A DNA stretch of 32,372 nt from Candidatus Krumholzibacteriota bacterium (lineage in GTDB: Bacteria; Krumholzibacteriota; Krumholzibacteriia; Krumholzibacteriales; Krumholzibacteriaceae). Where the stretch lies: positions 1-32,372 of the forward strand of contig JAFGPI010000106.1 of assembly GCA_016926065.1 (NCBI GenBank), read 5' to 3'. This document shows, piece after piece, positions 15,840 through 22,642 of the stretch. Positions within the stretch are counted from its first letter, which is position 1. The number at the start of each line of letters is the position of its first letter. The notes beneath the pieces are model-generated. The model had not been told where the DNA came from. It made no database searches and worked only from the letters and a program-made list of their open reading frames with translations. The position numbers and the translations under genes are program-made.

Positions 15840-15868
15840 TTGACTCATTTACCATATTGGACTATATT
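15840..15868 (+). promoter_or_regulatory. Candidate sigma70 promoter for the Rrf2 regulator
   Basis: TTGACT (15840-15845), 17-base spacer, TATATT (15863-15868). It faces the Rrf2 gene 660 bases downstream, with only a gene remnant in between, so the mRNA leader would be long, or the remnant was inserted between promoter and gene. Confidence 0.5.
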
Positions 15869-15872
15869 GATC

Positions 15873-15885
15873 CTAGATGATCTAG
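15873..15885 (+). promoter_or_regulatory. Perfect 13-bp palindrome at the predicted transcription start
   Basis: CTAGAT-G-ATCTAG lies 4 bases after the -10 box, where a repressor operator would block transcription. A regulator such as the nearby Rrf2 protein is a candidate, but the sequence is not a known Rrf2 site to me. Confidence 0.4.
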
Positions 15886-16002
15886 AGACAAACATCATGA
15901 GATCGGATTTCGAAAATCATCAACCAGATCTTTACAAGCGGTCACGCGGGCTGCCGAAAGAATACGATATAGGACCCGTGAATAGCATTTGATTCGTTTT
16001 GC

Positions 16003-16170
16003 GTGCTGGGGCTGATACTTCAGATCCTGACATCAGTTGCTCTCGGCGTGGACAACACAACTGAAGAGGCAGGCACTGGCTTGGAGAGTAGGAGCATAAC
16101 ACATAAATTCATCGACAGGCTTGCCCCTCAAAGCAGCCCGTATTTGCTCCAGCACGCTGAATATCTAACG
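16003..16170 (+). pseudogene. Remnant of a DUF255/thioredoxin-domain (YyaL-like) gene N-terminus
   Basis: The frame from GTG/TTG-type starts near 16003 reads a hydrophobic leader and then THKFIDRLAPQSSPYLLQHAEY, which resembles the conserved opening of the DUF255 (YyaL/spermatogenesis-associated-protein-20) family, NRLxxExSPYLLQHAHNPVDW. The likeness stops right after HA; the following residues (LTECTAHRRIADR) are unrelated and the family's CHWCH thioredoxin motif is absent. About 20 residues match, so this is a fragment of a lost gene rather than a working one. The rest of 16170-16480 shows nothing recognisable. The match was made from memory and could be checked by profile search. Confidence 0.45.
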
Positions 16171-16530
16171 GAATGCACTGCTCATCGACGGATTGCTGAC
16201 CGTAAGGCTTCGTTTATAAATTCCCTAAAAAATAGCCGGCCTTTTTCTTTCCATCCAAACCTTTCAGATCCTTTACACTTAGATCACTTCCCCCCAGCTC
16301 AATCCCGGGGAAGGCGAAATCTCCTTCCTCAGATTAATATACGCAAAGTGCTCCCGGGCACTGACGGAAATAGCATATCCCCCCCGAATTCCACCGAGAC
16401 ACGGCGGACTAAGGGGCTCGTACCTCTTGCCGGGGCCGATCCCCGGTATTATATTGCCGCGTGAGGGGGATTGTAGTAATAATGTTGCATATTCCTATGC
16501 ATGCCAGGATGAAACTGAAAAAGGAGGAAT

Positions 16531-16953
16531 ATGGAGTTCATACTGCGAAAGACAGATTACGCGATGCGGGCGCTGCTCAAGCTGAGTCGGAACATTCAGG
16601 GAGGACCGATATCGACCAGTGTTATCGCGGAGGAGGAAGATATTTCTTACCCCCTGGCCTGTAAACTCATGCAGAGCCTGCAGCAGGCCAGGATCGTAAA
16701 GAGCTGCATGGGTCCGGCCGGCGGATTCGAACTGGTCAGGGATCCCGCGAAGATCAGCCTGCTGGATATCATCGAGACGATCCAGGGTCCGGTCGTCCTG
16801 GGCAAGTGTCAAAGCAGAGAAAACGGCTGTGAGCGCAAACCAGACTGCCCGGTAACCGTGAAGTTGGGAGAACTCAAAGATCACATGGAAAACTATCTGG
16901 CGGGCGTAACCTTCGCCGATCTCGTATCCTGGGAACGTCCCGGAAGAGAGTAA
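16531..16953 (+). CDS. Rrf2-family Fe-S transcription regulator (NsrR/IscR-like)
   Basis: 140 residues beginning MEFILRKTDYAMRALLKLS, the standard Rrf2 winged-helix start, with ISYPLACKLMQSLQQARIV as recognition helix region and the GPAGGFEL wing. Three Cys near residues 90-104 (GKCQSRENGCERKPDCPV, spaced Cx6Cx5C) match the cluster-binding loop of IscR/NsrR/RsrR-type sensors. These are cytoplasmic repressors or activators that read NO, O2 or Fe-S status. AAGGAGG lies 5 bases before the ATG. Its divergence from hcp suggests that it controls hcp and itself in response to NO or redox stress. Which signal it reads cannot be told from sequence. Confidence 0.9.
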   Translation: MEFILRKTDYAMRALLKLSRNIQGGPISTSVIAEEEDISYPLACKLMQSLQQARIVKSCMGPAGGFELVRDPAKISLLDIIETIQGPVVLGKCQSRENGCERKPDCPVTVKLGELKDHMENYLAGVTFADLVSWERPGRE

Positions 16954-16976
16954 AGACCACCGCTTCACCCTCTTGG

Positions 16977-16997
16977 CTTAAAGGCCACTGGGCCTAA
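16977..16997 (+). terminator. Weak hairpin after the Rrf2 gene
   Basis: TTAAAGGCC-ACTG-GGCCTAA can pair over 7-8 positions just after the Rrf2 stop but has no U-run, so termination is uncertain. Confidence 0.25.
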
Positions 16998-17095
16998 CAC
17001 GAACTTCCCATAATTGACATGCCTGCTGGATTCGGCCGTTAGGGAACCTTATTCAGGGATTAGCAGGTTTCTCAAGGTGCTGTTTTCCCAGGCCT

Positions 17096-17185
17096 GATTC
17101 TCAGGGACCGGGACTCATCAGTCCGGATTCCCAGGGGCCGGGACTGATCAGCCCAGATTCTCAGGGACCGAGGTTCATCAAGCGC
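17096..17185 (-). repeat. Three 30-bp tandem repeats at the 3' end of a rubrerythrin-like gene
   Basis: Units 17096-17125, 17126-17155 and 17156-17185 each begin GATTCyCAGGGrCCGrG and contain CATCA or GATCA. The last unit holds the stop codon and final residues (LMNLGP) of the minus-strand gene; the other two are copies lying beyond the stop. Exact 30-base periodicity by my count. A partial relative, GATTCCCAGGG, appears at 17802 on the other side of the gene. Confidence 0.7.
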
Positions 17186-17667
17186 TCACCGGTGAGAAAT
17201 TCATCCGAGTTGAGATCCTGTCCCATCTCGATCTGTTTGTGCTCCGCCTCCAGGATGGCCAGATGGCTGCGTTCCATGCTCGCCATGTAGTGCAGGAGCG
17301 ACTTGCTGTTCGGATCATTCGTCTTGCCGGCCAGATCGGCATAGAACTTCTCCGATTTCTTCTCCGCCTGCATGGCCACCTCGAAAAGCTCCTTCAAGGA
17401 AGCTTCCCGTTCGAGCACTTCACTTATGCTGGGAACGAGCGATTTCGGGGGAGGCTGAAGCTCCACTTCGGGAAATTTCTTGTGGTAAGCCTCGGTAAGT
17501 ATCTTCTGATGATGCTTTTCCTGGGAAATCAGGAAATCAAACTTATCCGCCAGGTCCGGATTACTGGATGTCTCCTTCATCCGTTCATAGAGCCTGACGG
17601 CCTCAATCTCCGCCTTGATGGCGATACTCAACACTTCCAGGGTGGTATAATCCCGCTCCTTTTTCAT
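17161..17667 (-). CDS. Rubrerythrin-like ferritin-fold diiron protein
   Basis: 168 residues from ATG 17667, with AAGGA 7 bases upstream; a tandem ATG at 17670 is also possible and the track start at 17727 has no ribosome site. Two Glu/ExxH halves are visible: EIEAVRLYE with QEKHH, and AEKKSEKFY with MERSHLAILEAEH. No rubredoxin domain. It is a cytoplasmic diiron protein of the rubrerythrin-like group, with peroxide reduction or iron oxidation as likely chemistry. It stands alone on the minus strand between the Rrf2 gene (convergent) and a small membrane-protein gene. Its 3' end is part of a three-copy 30-bp repeat. Specific function unknown. Confidence 0.85.
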   Translation of the reverse strand: MKKERDYTTLEVLSIAIKAEIEAVRLYERMKETSSNPDLADKFDFLISQEKHHQKILTEAYHKKFPEVELQPPPKSLVPSISEVLEREASLKELFEVAMQAEKKSEKFYADLAGKTNDPNSKSLLHYMASMERSHLAILEAEHKQIEMGQDLNSDEFLTGERLMNLGP

Positions 17668-17727
17668 CATCGATTCCTTTCCGCTGGGCACAAACGGTGC
17701 CGGCCAGCCGAATATTTCTTCACGCAA

Positions 17728-17913
17728 TTTTTATTATGATAATCCATTCCTACAAAGTCAACCTTCATCCAAAATCGTCCCCTCTTCCCCGAGTAAAAAA
17801 CGATTCCCAGGGAGAGGGGATCCAGGGGGCACTTGGGAATAGCGCGGGATCTCCGCGAGAAGCTTCCTCCGGCACCGAGTAAATCCGGATGGTGGTCAGC
17901 CCTTTATTTCAGT
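17728..17913. other. Intergenic gap
   Basis: No gene seen. A long-range inverted repeat TCCCCTCT ... AGAGGGGA (about 17778-17820) with a 30-odd-base loop and a partial copy of the 30-bp repeat (17802-17812) are the only structures noticed. Confidence 0.3.
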
Positions 17914-18111
17914 TTAAGCTTCACGGCGGGCGAGCACACCCCACAGCATTAATAATCCAAAAATGCCGAAAGCGGCGGCCCGCATGATATTGCCCGCGGA
18001 CCCCCCTCCCCCCCGTATCAAACCCAGATAAATACCGCAAGCGACAAGTCCCCCCACCGCCAAAATGGTAAATAGCCATCTAGGTGGTAACCGTCTTCCT
18101 TCTCCTGCCAT
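17914..18111 (-). CDS. Small two-helix membrane protein, unknown function
   Basis: 65 residues with two hydrophobic segments (WLFTILAVGGLVACGIYLGLI and AAAFGIFGLLMLWGVLA) separated by a Gly-rich loop and with basic ends, so probably a small inner-membrane protein with both termini in the cytoplasm. AAAGGAG lies 5 bases before the ATG, a better start signal than chance, and the gene follows the transglutaminase stop by 28 bases, so the two were probably one operon. No family recognised. Confidence 0.6.
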   Translation of the reverse strand: MAGEGRRLPPRWLFTILAVGGLVACGIYLGLIRGGGGSAGNIMRAAAFGIFGLLMLWGVLARREA

Positions 18112-18139
18112 CAGGGCTCCTTTCTCAAAAAACGAAGGG

Positions 18140-18968
18140 TCAGTCCTCCGCCCCGGCCATGCGCTCCACCTTTACCGGGGAAGCATACACGAAAGGCCAT
18201 TCCCCGTCTTCCGTCAGTATGTAGGGAATGTACTCGCTGCCGCACCGCGTACCGGTTGAGGGATCGACCTGGACCCAGCCTTCGGCGGCGATATATACCT
18301 CACCCCACACGTGTCCGCTACGGTCAAAAATCCAGCCTCCTACCTGCCTCGCGGGCAGACCGGCCGCCCGGCAAAAGGTGACGAAGCAATCGGCGAAATC
18401 CCAACAGCGGCCATAGCCCTGTTCCAGCACCCGCGTGACGCCATATCGTGATCCGACCACTTCACCGCCATACTGAAGGTTCTTCCCGGGCACCAACCAA
18501 TCGAGAATCGCCTCCATTTTCCCCTCCGCATCGACCGCGGCCCCGGCAATTTCTCCGACCAACTTCCTTATCTCGGGCTTGTCGCTCGGCCAGTGCGGTC
18601 CGGGTAAACTCGATCACCGTCGTTCCATCGATCATCACATATCGAGGATTGTTCCCGTGCATCGCGAGGATATTCCGGTAAACGGCCTCCGCGCCTGAAG
18701 CGGTTTCGCATTCGACGAGATTGATCTGTACCGTCTTCCCCTCAAAGGAAAAGACCGAATTGGATATGGCTTGGGCATTACCTCCCAATTTCCGGGCGAT
18801 CGCGTCCCTTTGGAATGGGGATACCTCGACCCTCTTTTCCAATTTCCAGCCCCGGGGTAGCGGGATTTTCCCCTGGATAATTTCCTGATACCGGGGTGCC
18901 TCCACGGCGGGAGATGCGGCCGACAGCAGCAGGATCAATATCAGGTGCACGCCCAATTTTTTTATCAT
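18140..18968 (-). pseudogene. Secreted transglutaminase-like protein, broken by a frameshift
   Basis: Two overlapping ORFs make one protein. The 5' ORF (from 18968) has a signal peptide (KKLGVHLILILLLSAASPAVEA) and ends out of family at ERQARDKEVGRRN. The second frame continues naturally as KPEIRKLVGEIAGAAVDAEG and holds a transglutaminase-like core with the Cys-His-Asp triad: YGRCWDFADCF, SGHVWGEVYI and VQVDPSTG. The shift falls at about 18578-18590 (GCGACAAGCCC); loss of one base, for example from GCGGGACAAG, would explain it. The joined product would be about 275 residues, exported. Such domains act as peptidases or amide-bond enzymes in the periplasm. Either a real recent mutation or an assembly error. 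Confidence 0.75.
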
Positions 18969-19060
18969 TTTTCCTCCGCCATTCCCGAATCGAGTATAAT
19001 TTTATTGCTTTCAGCCATAATTTAAACAGAGGAGGCCGGTTCCCTCCAAGAAAAAAAGAG

Positions 19061-19099
19061 TTGACATCCCGTTTATTAATAGTAATAATTATTATTATC
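19061..19099 (+). promoter_or_regulatory. Promoter with overlapping Fur/PerR-like operator
   Basis: TTGACA (19061-19066) with a 16-17 base spacer to TAATAAT (19083-19089). The -10 lies inside the perfect palindrome TAATAATTATTA (19083-19094), itself in an AT-only run typical of Fur and PerR boxes. The next gene is a Fur-family regulator, so autoregulation is expected. Confidence 0.6.
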
Positions 19100-19114
19100 A
19101 ATAGGGAGAGCGTC

Positions 19115-19516
19115 ATGGAAAGAGCGAATTGGAGCAGAAGGACAAGGCAGCGGGAGATGATCCTGCGGGAGATCAAGAAACTAAGGACACATCCCTCCGC
19201 CGCCGATATTTACGAAATCGTCCGTAAAAAACTTCCCCGTATCAGCCTGGGTACGGTTTACCGAAACCTGGAGGATCTTTCCCGGGCGGGAATAATCAGG
19301 AAAATCAGGGACGGGGGAACCCGCGCCCGCTACGACGGTACCGCGGCGGGACACTACCACCTGCACTGCCAGCGGTGCGGCCGCTTGGTGGATTTGGAAA
19401 AAGATCCCTCCCCGCCCGTCCGGGTAGGCCCCGGGAAAATGGATGGATGGGAGATCACCGGTTACCGCCTGGAATTCACGGGGATCTGCCCTTCCTGCTT
19501 GAAGAAGAAGGTTTGA
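19115..19516 (+). CDS. Fur-superfamily regulator, PerR-like with full regulatory metal site
   Basis: 133 residues from ATG 19115 with GGGAGAG upstream; the longer track ORF starts in the opposite-strand gene. Winged helix (HPSAADIYEIV, SLGTVYRNLEDLSRAGII) and dimer domain with structural zinc pairs CQRC and CPSC. All five PerR regulatory ligands are present by eye alignment: His in HPSAADIY, Asp in RYDG, two His in GHYHLH and Asp in GRLVDLE. It heads a plus-strand unit with ferritin and two rubrerythrin-like genes, so it probably represses iron-storage and peroxide-defence genes until peroxide or iron changes. An Irr/Fur-type iron role is possible. Confidence 0.9.
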   Translation: MERANWSRRTRQREMILREIKKLRTHPSAADIYEIVRKKLPRISLGTVYRNLEDLSRAGIIRKIRDGGTRARYDGTAAGHYHLHCQRCGRLVDLEKDPSPPVRVGPGKMDGWEITGYRLEFTGICPSCLKKKV

Positions 19517-19603
19517 GAAAGGATCCCCGCTTTTTAGTTGAGCTGTGAGGATAAAAAGTGTAGATTCAAAATCCCGCTGAATCATCAACGAAAGGATTTA
19601 GTG

Positions 19604-20125
19604 ATGTTGAACAAGAAAATCGAAAAGGCCCTGAACGACCAGGTAGCGGCCGAATTTTATTCCGCCTATCTTTATCTGGCCATGGCCGCTTTCCTGGAAA
19701 GCCTCGATCTGCCGGGATTCGCCAACTGGATGCGGGTCCAGTACCAGGAGGAAACCGCGCACGGTCAGATCCTCTATAATTATATATTCGAGCGGGACGG
19801 GATGGTGATCTTACAGGCGATCGACGCCCCACCGGAGGAGTGGAAATCGGTGCAGGACGTGTTCGACGAGGTTTACAAGCACGAACAGAAAGTCACCGCC
19901 CTGATCAATAACCTGGTCGATCTGGCCCTCTCCGAAAAGGATCACGCCACCTATAATTTCCTGCAGTGGTTCGTCAAGGAACAGGTGGAAGAGGAGGCCA
20001 GTGCCAAGGCGGTCCAGCAGCAGCTCCGCCTCCTGGGTGATTCCAAGAGCGGGCTGTTTATGGTGGACCGGGAGATGGGCGCCCGGATTTTCAACACTCC
20101 CGCTCCTCTCCTGGGGCAGGACTGA
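19604..20125 (+). CDS. ftnA: Ferritin (FtnA-type iron storage protein)
   Basis: 173 residues from ATG 19604 with AAAGGA 7 bases upstream (the track's earlier start lacks one). Typical non-haem bacterial ferritin: MLNKKIEKALNDQV at the start, ferroxidase-site Glu in AAEFYSAYLYLAM, QEETAHGQILYNYIFERDG with the Glu-x-x-His pair, and FLQWFVKEQVEEE. Twenty-four such subunits form a cytoplasmic shell that oxidises Fe2+ and stores Fe3+. It follows the PerR/Fur-like gene by 87 bases and precedes two rubrerythrin-like genes. No haem-binding Met of bacterioferritin at the expected site was noted. Confidence 0.95.
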   Translation: MLNKKIEKALNDQVAAEFYSAYLYLAMAAFLESLDLPGFANWMRVQYQEETAHGQILYNYIFERDGMVILQAIDAPPEEWKSVQDVFDEVYKHEQKVTALINNLVDLALSEKDHATYNFLQWFVKEQVEEEASAKAVQQQLRLLGDSKSGLFMVDREMGARIFNTPAPLLGQD

Positions 20126-20240
20126 GATAGCATGTTACCCGGGCGCGATCGGCATGGATTGAACCTACAGGACAGGCAACCGGGCAATAATTAGCGTGGG
20201 GGAGCGACTGCTCCGGGATAATAACGGCAGGGAGGCGATC

Positions 20241-20753
20241 ATGACCCTGGAAGAAGCGATTAAAACCGCCCTCGAATATGAAGGCAAGGTCCACCGTGTA
20301 TATCTGGAGGCCCTCAACGCCGATATTGGCGAGGAGGGCAAACGGGTGTTCAGGGCGCTCTGCGACGAGGAGAAGAGGCATCTCGAATACCTGCGCTCCC
20401 GTCTGGATGAATGGCAAAACCGGGGAGAGCTGAGGGAGGAATTCCTGGAAACCGCGATTCCGGGCCGGCGGGCGATCGACGAAGGCGTTTCCAGGCTGCG
20501 GAAGAGGCTCTCCGGCGGCCGGAAAACGAAGCACGATATCGATCTGGAAATGCTCCAGAGAGCGCTCCAGGTGGAGGAGGAGACCAGCAATTTCTACCAG
20601 GAGATGGTTCGCACCCTGGATGAGACGGGACGGCTGCTGTTTCAGCGTTTCGTGGAAATAGAGGAAGGCCACAAGGCCATAGTGCAGGCGGAAATAGATT
20701 ACCTCCGGGGCACCGGCTTCTGGTTTGACATCCAGGAATTCAAAATGGGATAG
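20241..20753 (+). CDS. Rubrerythrin-like ferritin-fold diiron protein
   Basis: 170 residues from ATG 20241, where GGGAGG lies 5 bases upstream; the track start at 20196 has no ribosome site. Two half-sites for a diiron centre: EYEGKVHRVY with DEEKRHLEYL, and EETSNFYQEM with IEEGHKAIV. No rubredoxin domain. The middle (about 75-110) is a basic linker, RRAIDEGVSRLRKRLSGGRK, longer than in its neighbours. It lies between ferritin and another family member in one transcription unit. Peroxide or iron chemistry is likely; details unknown. Confidence 0.87.
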   Translation: MTLEEAIKTALEYEGKVHRVYLEALNADIGEEGKRVFRALCDEEKRHLEYLRSRLDEWQNRGELREEFLETAIPGRRAIDEGVSRLRKRLSGGRKTKHDIDLEMLQRALQVEEETSNFYQEMVRTLDETGRLLFQRFVEIEEGHKAIVQAEIDYLRGTGFWFDIQEFKMG

Positions 20754-20787
20754 CTTGAGCTTTCGCGAACGGATAAAGGAGAACGGT

Positions 20788-21240
20788 ATGACCGAATTTA
20801 AATCAGTGGATGACATTCTCGATTTTGCCATCAACAACGAACAGAAGGCGATCGATTTCTACACCGGACTGGCGGACCGGATGGAGATCCCCGCGGTGAG
20901 CAAGCTCTTGCTGGAATTTGCCGGGGAGGAGAAGAAACATAAGGCGAAATTGCAGGAGATAAAAGCCGGCAAAACCTTGCTGGCGGTCAAGGACCGCATC
21001 ATGGATCTCAAGATCGGCGATTACCTGGTGGACGTGGAAGGTACGCCCGATATGGATTACCAGAACGCACTCATCCTGGCCATGAAAAGAGAGAAGGCCG
21101 CTTTCCGCATGTACAGCAACCTGGCCGCCCGCGTCGACGGCGATCTGAGGGAGATTTTTCTGGGCCTGGCCCAGGAAGAGGCCCGGCACAAGGTCCGTTT
21201 CGAGATAGAGTATGACGAGTACGTTTTAAAGGATAATTGA
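20788..21240 (+). CDS. Rubrerythrin-like ferritin-fold diiron protein
   Basis: 150 residues from ATG 20788, AAAGGAG 6 bases upstream; the track start lies inside the preceding gene. The two diiron half-sites are NEQKAIDFY with GEEKKHKAKL, and REKAAFRMY with QEEARHKVRFEIEYDEYV. It lacks a rubredoxin domain. It resembles the gene at 363-863 in size and motif spacing (FAGEEKKH against FLAGEEKKH), so the two may be paralogues controlled by different regulators. Last gene of the fur-like/ferritin unit, followed by a strong terminator. Confidence 0.88.
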   Translation: MTEFKSVDDILDFAINNEQKAIDFYTGLADRMEIPAVSKLLLEFAGEEKKHKAKLQEIKAGKTLLAVKDRIMDLKIGDYLVDVEGTPDMDYQNALILAMKREKAAFRMYSNLAARVDGDLREIFLGLAQEEARHKVRFEIEYDEYVLKDN

Positions 21241-21279
21241 CCCTTGCCGTACCGGCACGGAGGCTGGATGCACAAGAAG

Positions 21280-21318
21280 GCCCCCGGATCCCGCGGGATT
21301 CCGGGGGCTCGTCTTTTA
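21280..21318 (+). terminator. Strong intrinsic terminator after the ferritin unit
   Basis: GCCCCCGGATCCCGC pairs with GCGGGATTCCGGGGGC over about 15 positions with one bulge, followed by TCGTCTTTTATC. It ends the plus-strand unit and may also stop transcripts coming from the minus-strand gene. Confidence 0.8.
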
Positions 21319-21345
21319 TCTCTTACCTCGGTTTAAGCTCGTCGA

Positions 21346-21930
21346 TTACTGGATCAAAGCCTTTATCGCGCCCCAGCTGGTCTCTTCATTGTCCACGGCG
21401 CATTCGTGCACGATGACGCCATTGGTGATCTCGAAGTTGCAGCCCATTACATCTATCGATACCCATTCCGGGTTGTAATCGTAGATGATGTAGTCGTAGC
21501 TCACGTGCTGCGGTTCGGCGAAGACCCCGCATTCATCGACGAAGGTCTCGCGCACGATATAGAGCGCCTCGTCGCATCCGGGTAGCGGCGGTTCCGTGTT
21601 ACCTAATCCGAGCTGCGAGTATTCCGGCGTCGACCAGTTCACCGCCACGGTGATATCGGTGGTGCACTCCGGATCCATGGCCGCCCAGTCGAACTCGATA
21701 TGGATTATCTTGCCGCGAGTGGGATCGAAGGGATGATCGTAGAACCACTCGTTTATCCAGTTGGAAGGATAGACGTACCAATGTCCATCGTTAAAACCGC
21801 TCCCACCTCCGCTGATAATGATGCCCGCACCGACCGTAATATAAAAATTATCGGTGATCTCCTCGGCCGAAACCGGCGCTGTAAAGGTAAGTATGAGCGC
21901 GATCGTTAATAAAATAACCGATTTTTTCAC
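21346..21930 (-). CDS. Secreted protein of unknown function
   Basis: 194 residues with a GTG start preceded by AAGGGGGG and a clear signal peptide (KKSVILLTIALILTFTAPVSAEE). The mature part is acidic, rich in Trp and Tyr, and predicted beta-rich: GFNDGHWYVYPSNWINEWFY, KIIHIEFDWAAMDP, ITVAVNWSTPEYSQLG, DYIIYDYNPEWVSIDV. Four Cys could form two disulfides outside the cytoplasm. I recognise no catalytic motif and no named family. It has its own promoter with a CIRCE-like inverted repeat at the start of a 210-base leader, so it may respond to protein-folding stress. Confidence 0.75.
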   Translation of the reverse strand: MKKSVILLTIALILTFTAPVSAEEITDNFYITVGAGIIISGGGSGFNDGHWYVYPSNWINEWFYDHPFDPTRGKIIHIEFDWAAMDPECTTDITVAVNWSTPEYSQLGLGNTEPPLPGCDEALYIVRETFVDECGVFAEPQHVSYDYIIYDYNPEWVSIDVMGCNFEITNGVIVHECAVDNEETSWGAIKALIQ

Positions 21931-22116
21931 TTTAGCCCCCCTTAAAATTTAGTGCTGCCGCGAAGATAAAAGAACCTGTCACCCGGGAAGTTATGTGAAA
22001 ATAAATTTCTGTATCTCCGCGTTACGAATTCTCCTTGCCGAAATCCGCCCTGATAAGAATATTTCTCCCACCTCCTTTCGTAACCCTCAGGGCAAAAGGT
22101 ATTCAAAACTCCTTCG

Positions 22117-22140
22117 AGCACTCAGATACAATTGAGTGCT
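22117..22140 (-). promoter_or_regulatory. CIRCE-like inverted repeat
   Basis: AGCACTCA-N8-TGAGTGCT. The half-sites AGCACTC/GAGTGCT are exactly those of the HrcA operator CIRCE (TTAGCACTC-N9-GAGTGCTAA), but the spacing here is 10, not 9, and the outer TTA/TAA are missing. It lies about 5 bases after the predicted transcription start of the secreted-protein gene, where CIRCE usually sits. Confidence 0.5.
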
Positions 22141-22151
22141 TTTATAGGTGC

Positions 22152-22180
22152 ATTCTATCACAACGGCGTTGAATTTTCAA
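22152..22180 (-). promoter_or_regulatory. Promoter of the secreted-protein gene
   Basis: On the minus strand TTGAAA (22180-22175), 17-base spacer, TAGAAT (22157-22152). This is a good sigma70-type match and places the start near 22145, just before the CIRCE-like repeat. Confidence 0.6.
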
Positions 22181-22642
22181 TAAAAATGTCTCTCAACAAG
22201 ACATATAACAAACAATTACGGCTAAATCTCACGCGGCCCGGAAATCCATTATCCGGACGCCCGGCACCCGGCCCCACGCCTAAATTCCGCCCCCCGCTTT
22301 TTCTCCGGGCTGTTCCGGTCCCTCACCGCCCAGCTAAGGTTAACGATGACAAGGCATAACCGGTATTTAAAATGTATTTTGAATTATAAATTAATTTTTT
22401 GCTTAAAGCGGTTCACATAATTGGCGCTAACGATGACGATTTTTCGAACGGCTCCCCCTATCCTTGCCACTATCCACCTGGAAACTGAAACGAGCCTGCG
22501 CTGTGATATTCCTGCCTTCCGCTTCCCAAGCAGCTGGAACCGCCAATAATTCATTGACTGCGGGAAGCAAATCAACGGAGAATGTTACCTGCAAGTGCTA
22601 GCGGGTAACCGAAACCGGCAGGCTCGAAAGGCGGGATATCGA
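22181..22642. other. Intergenic region before the cytochrome genes
   Basis: About 460 bases without a gene I can support. AT-rich stretch at 22360-22410 may carry the promoter of the cytochrome genes, but no clean -35/-10 pair was found. The phrase TAACGATGAC occurs at 22340 and 22428. Confidence 0.35.

Noticed and set aside
15509-16530. CRISPR array, IS element or tRNA in the large AT-rich gap
   Set aside because: No spaced repeats, transposase frame, terminal inverted repeats or tRNA arms could be found by reading.
22117-22146. Inverted repeat plus TTTTA read as a plus-strand terminator
   Set aside because: No plus-strand gene lies upstream, and the repeat sits at the start of a minus-strand promoter, so an operator fits better.
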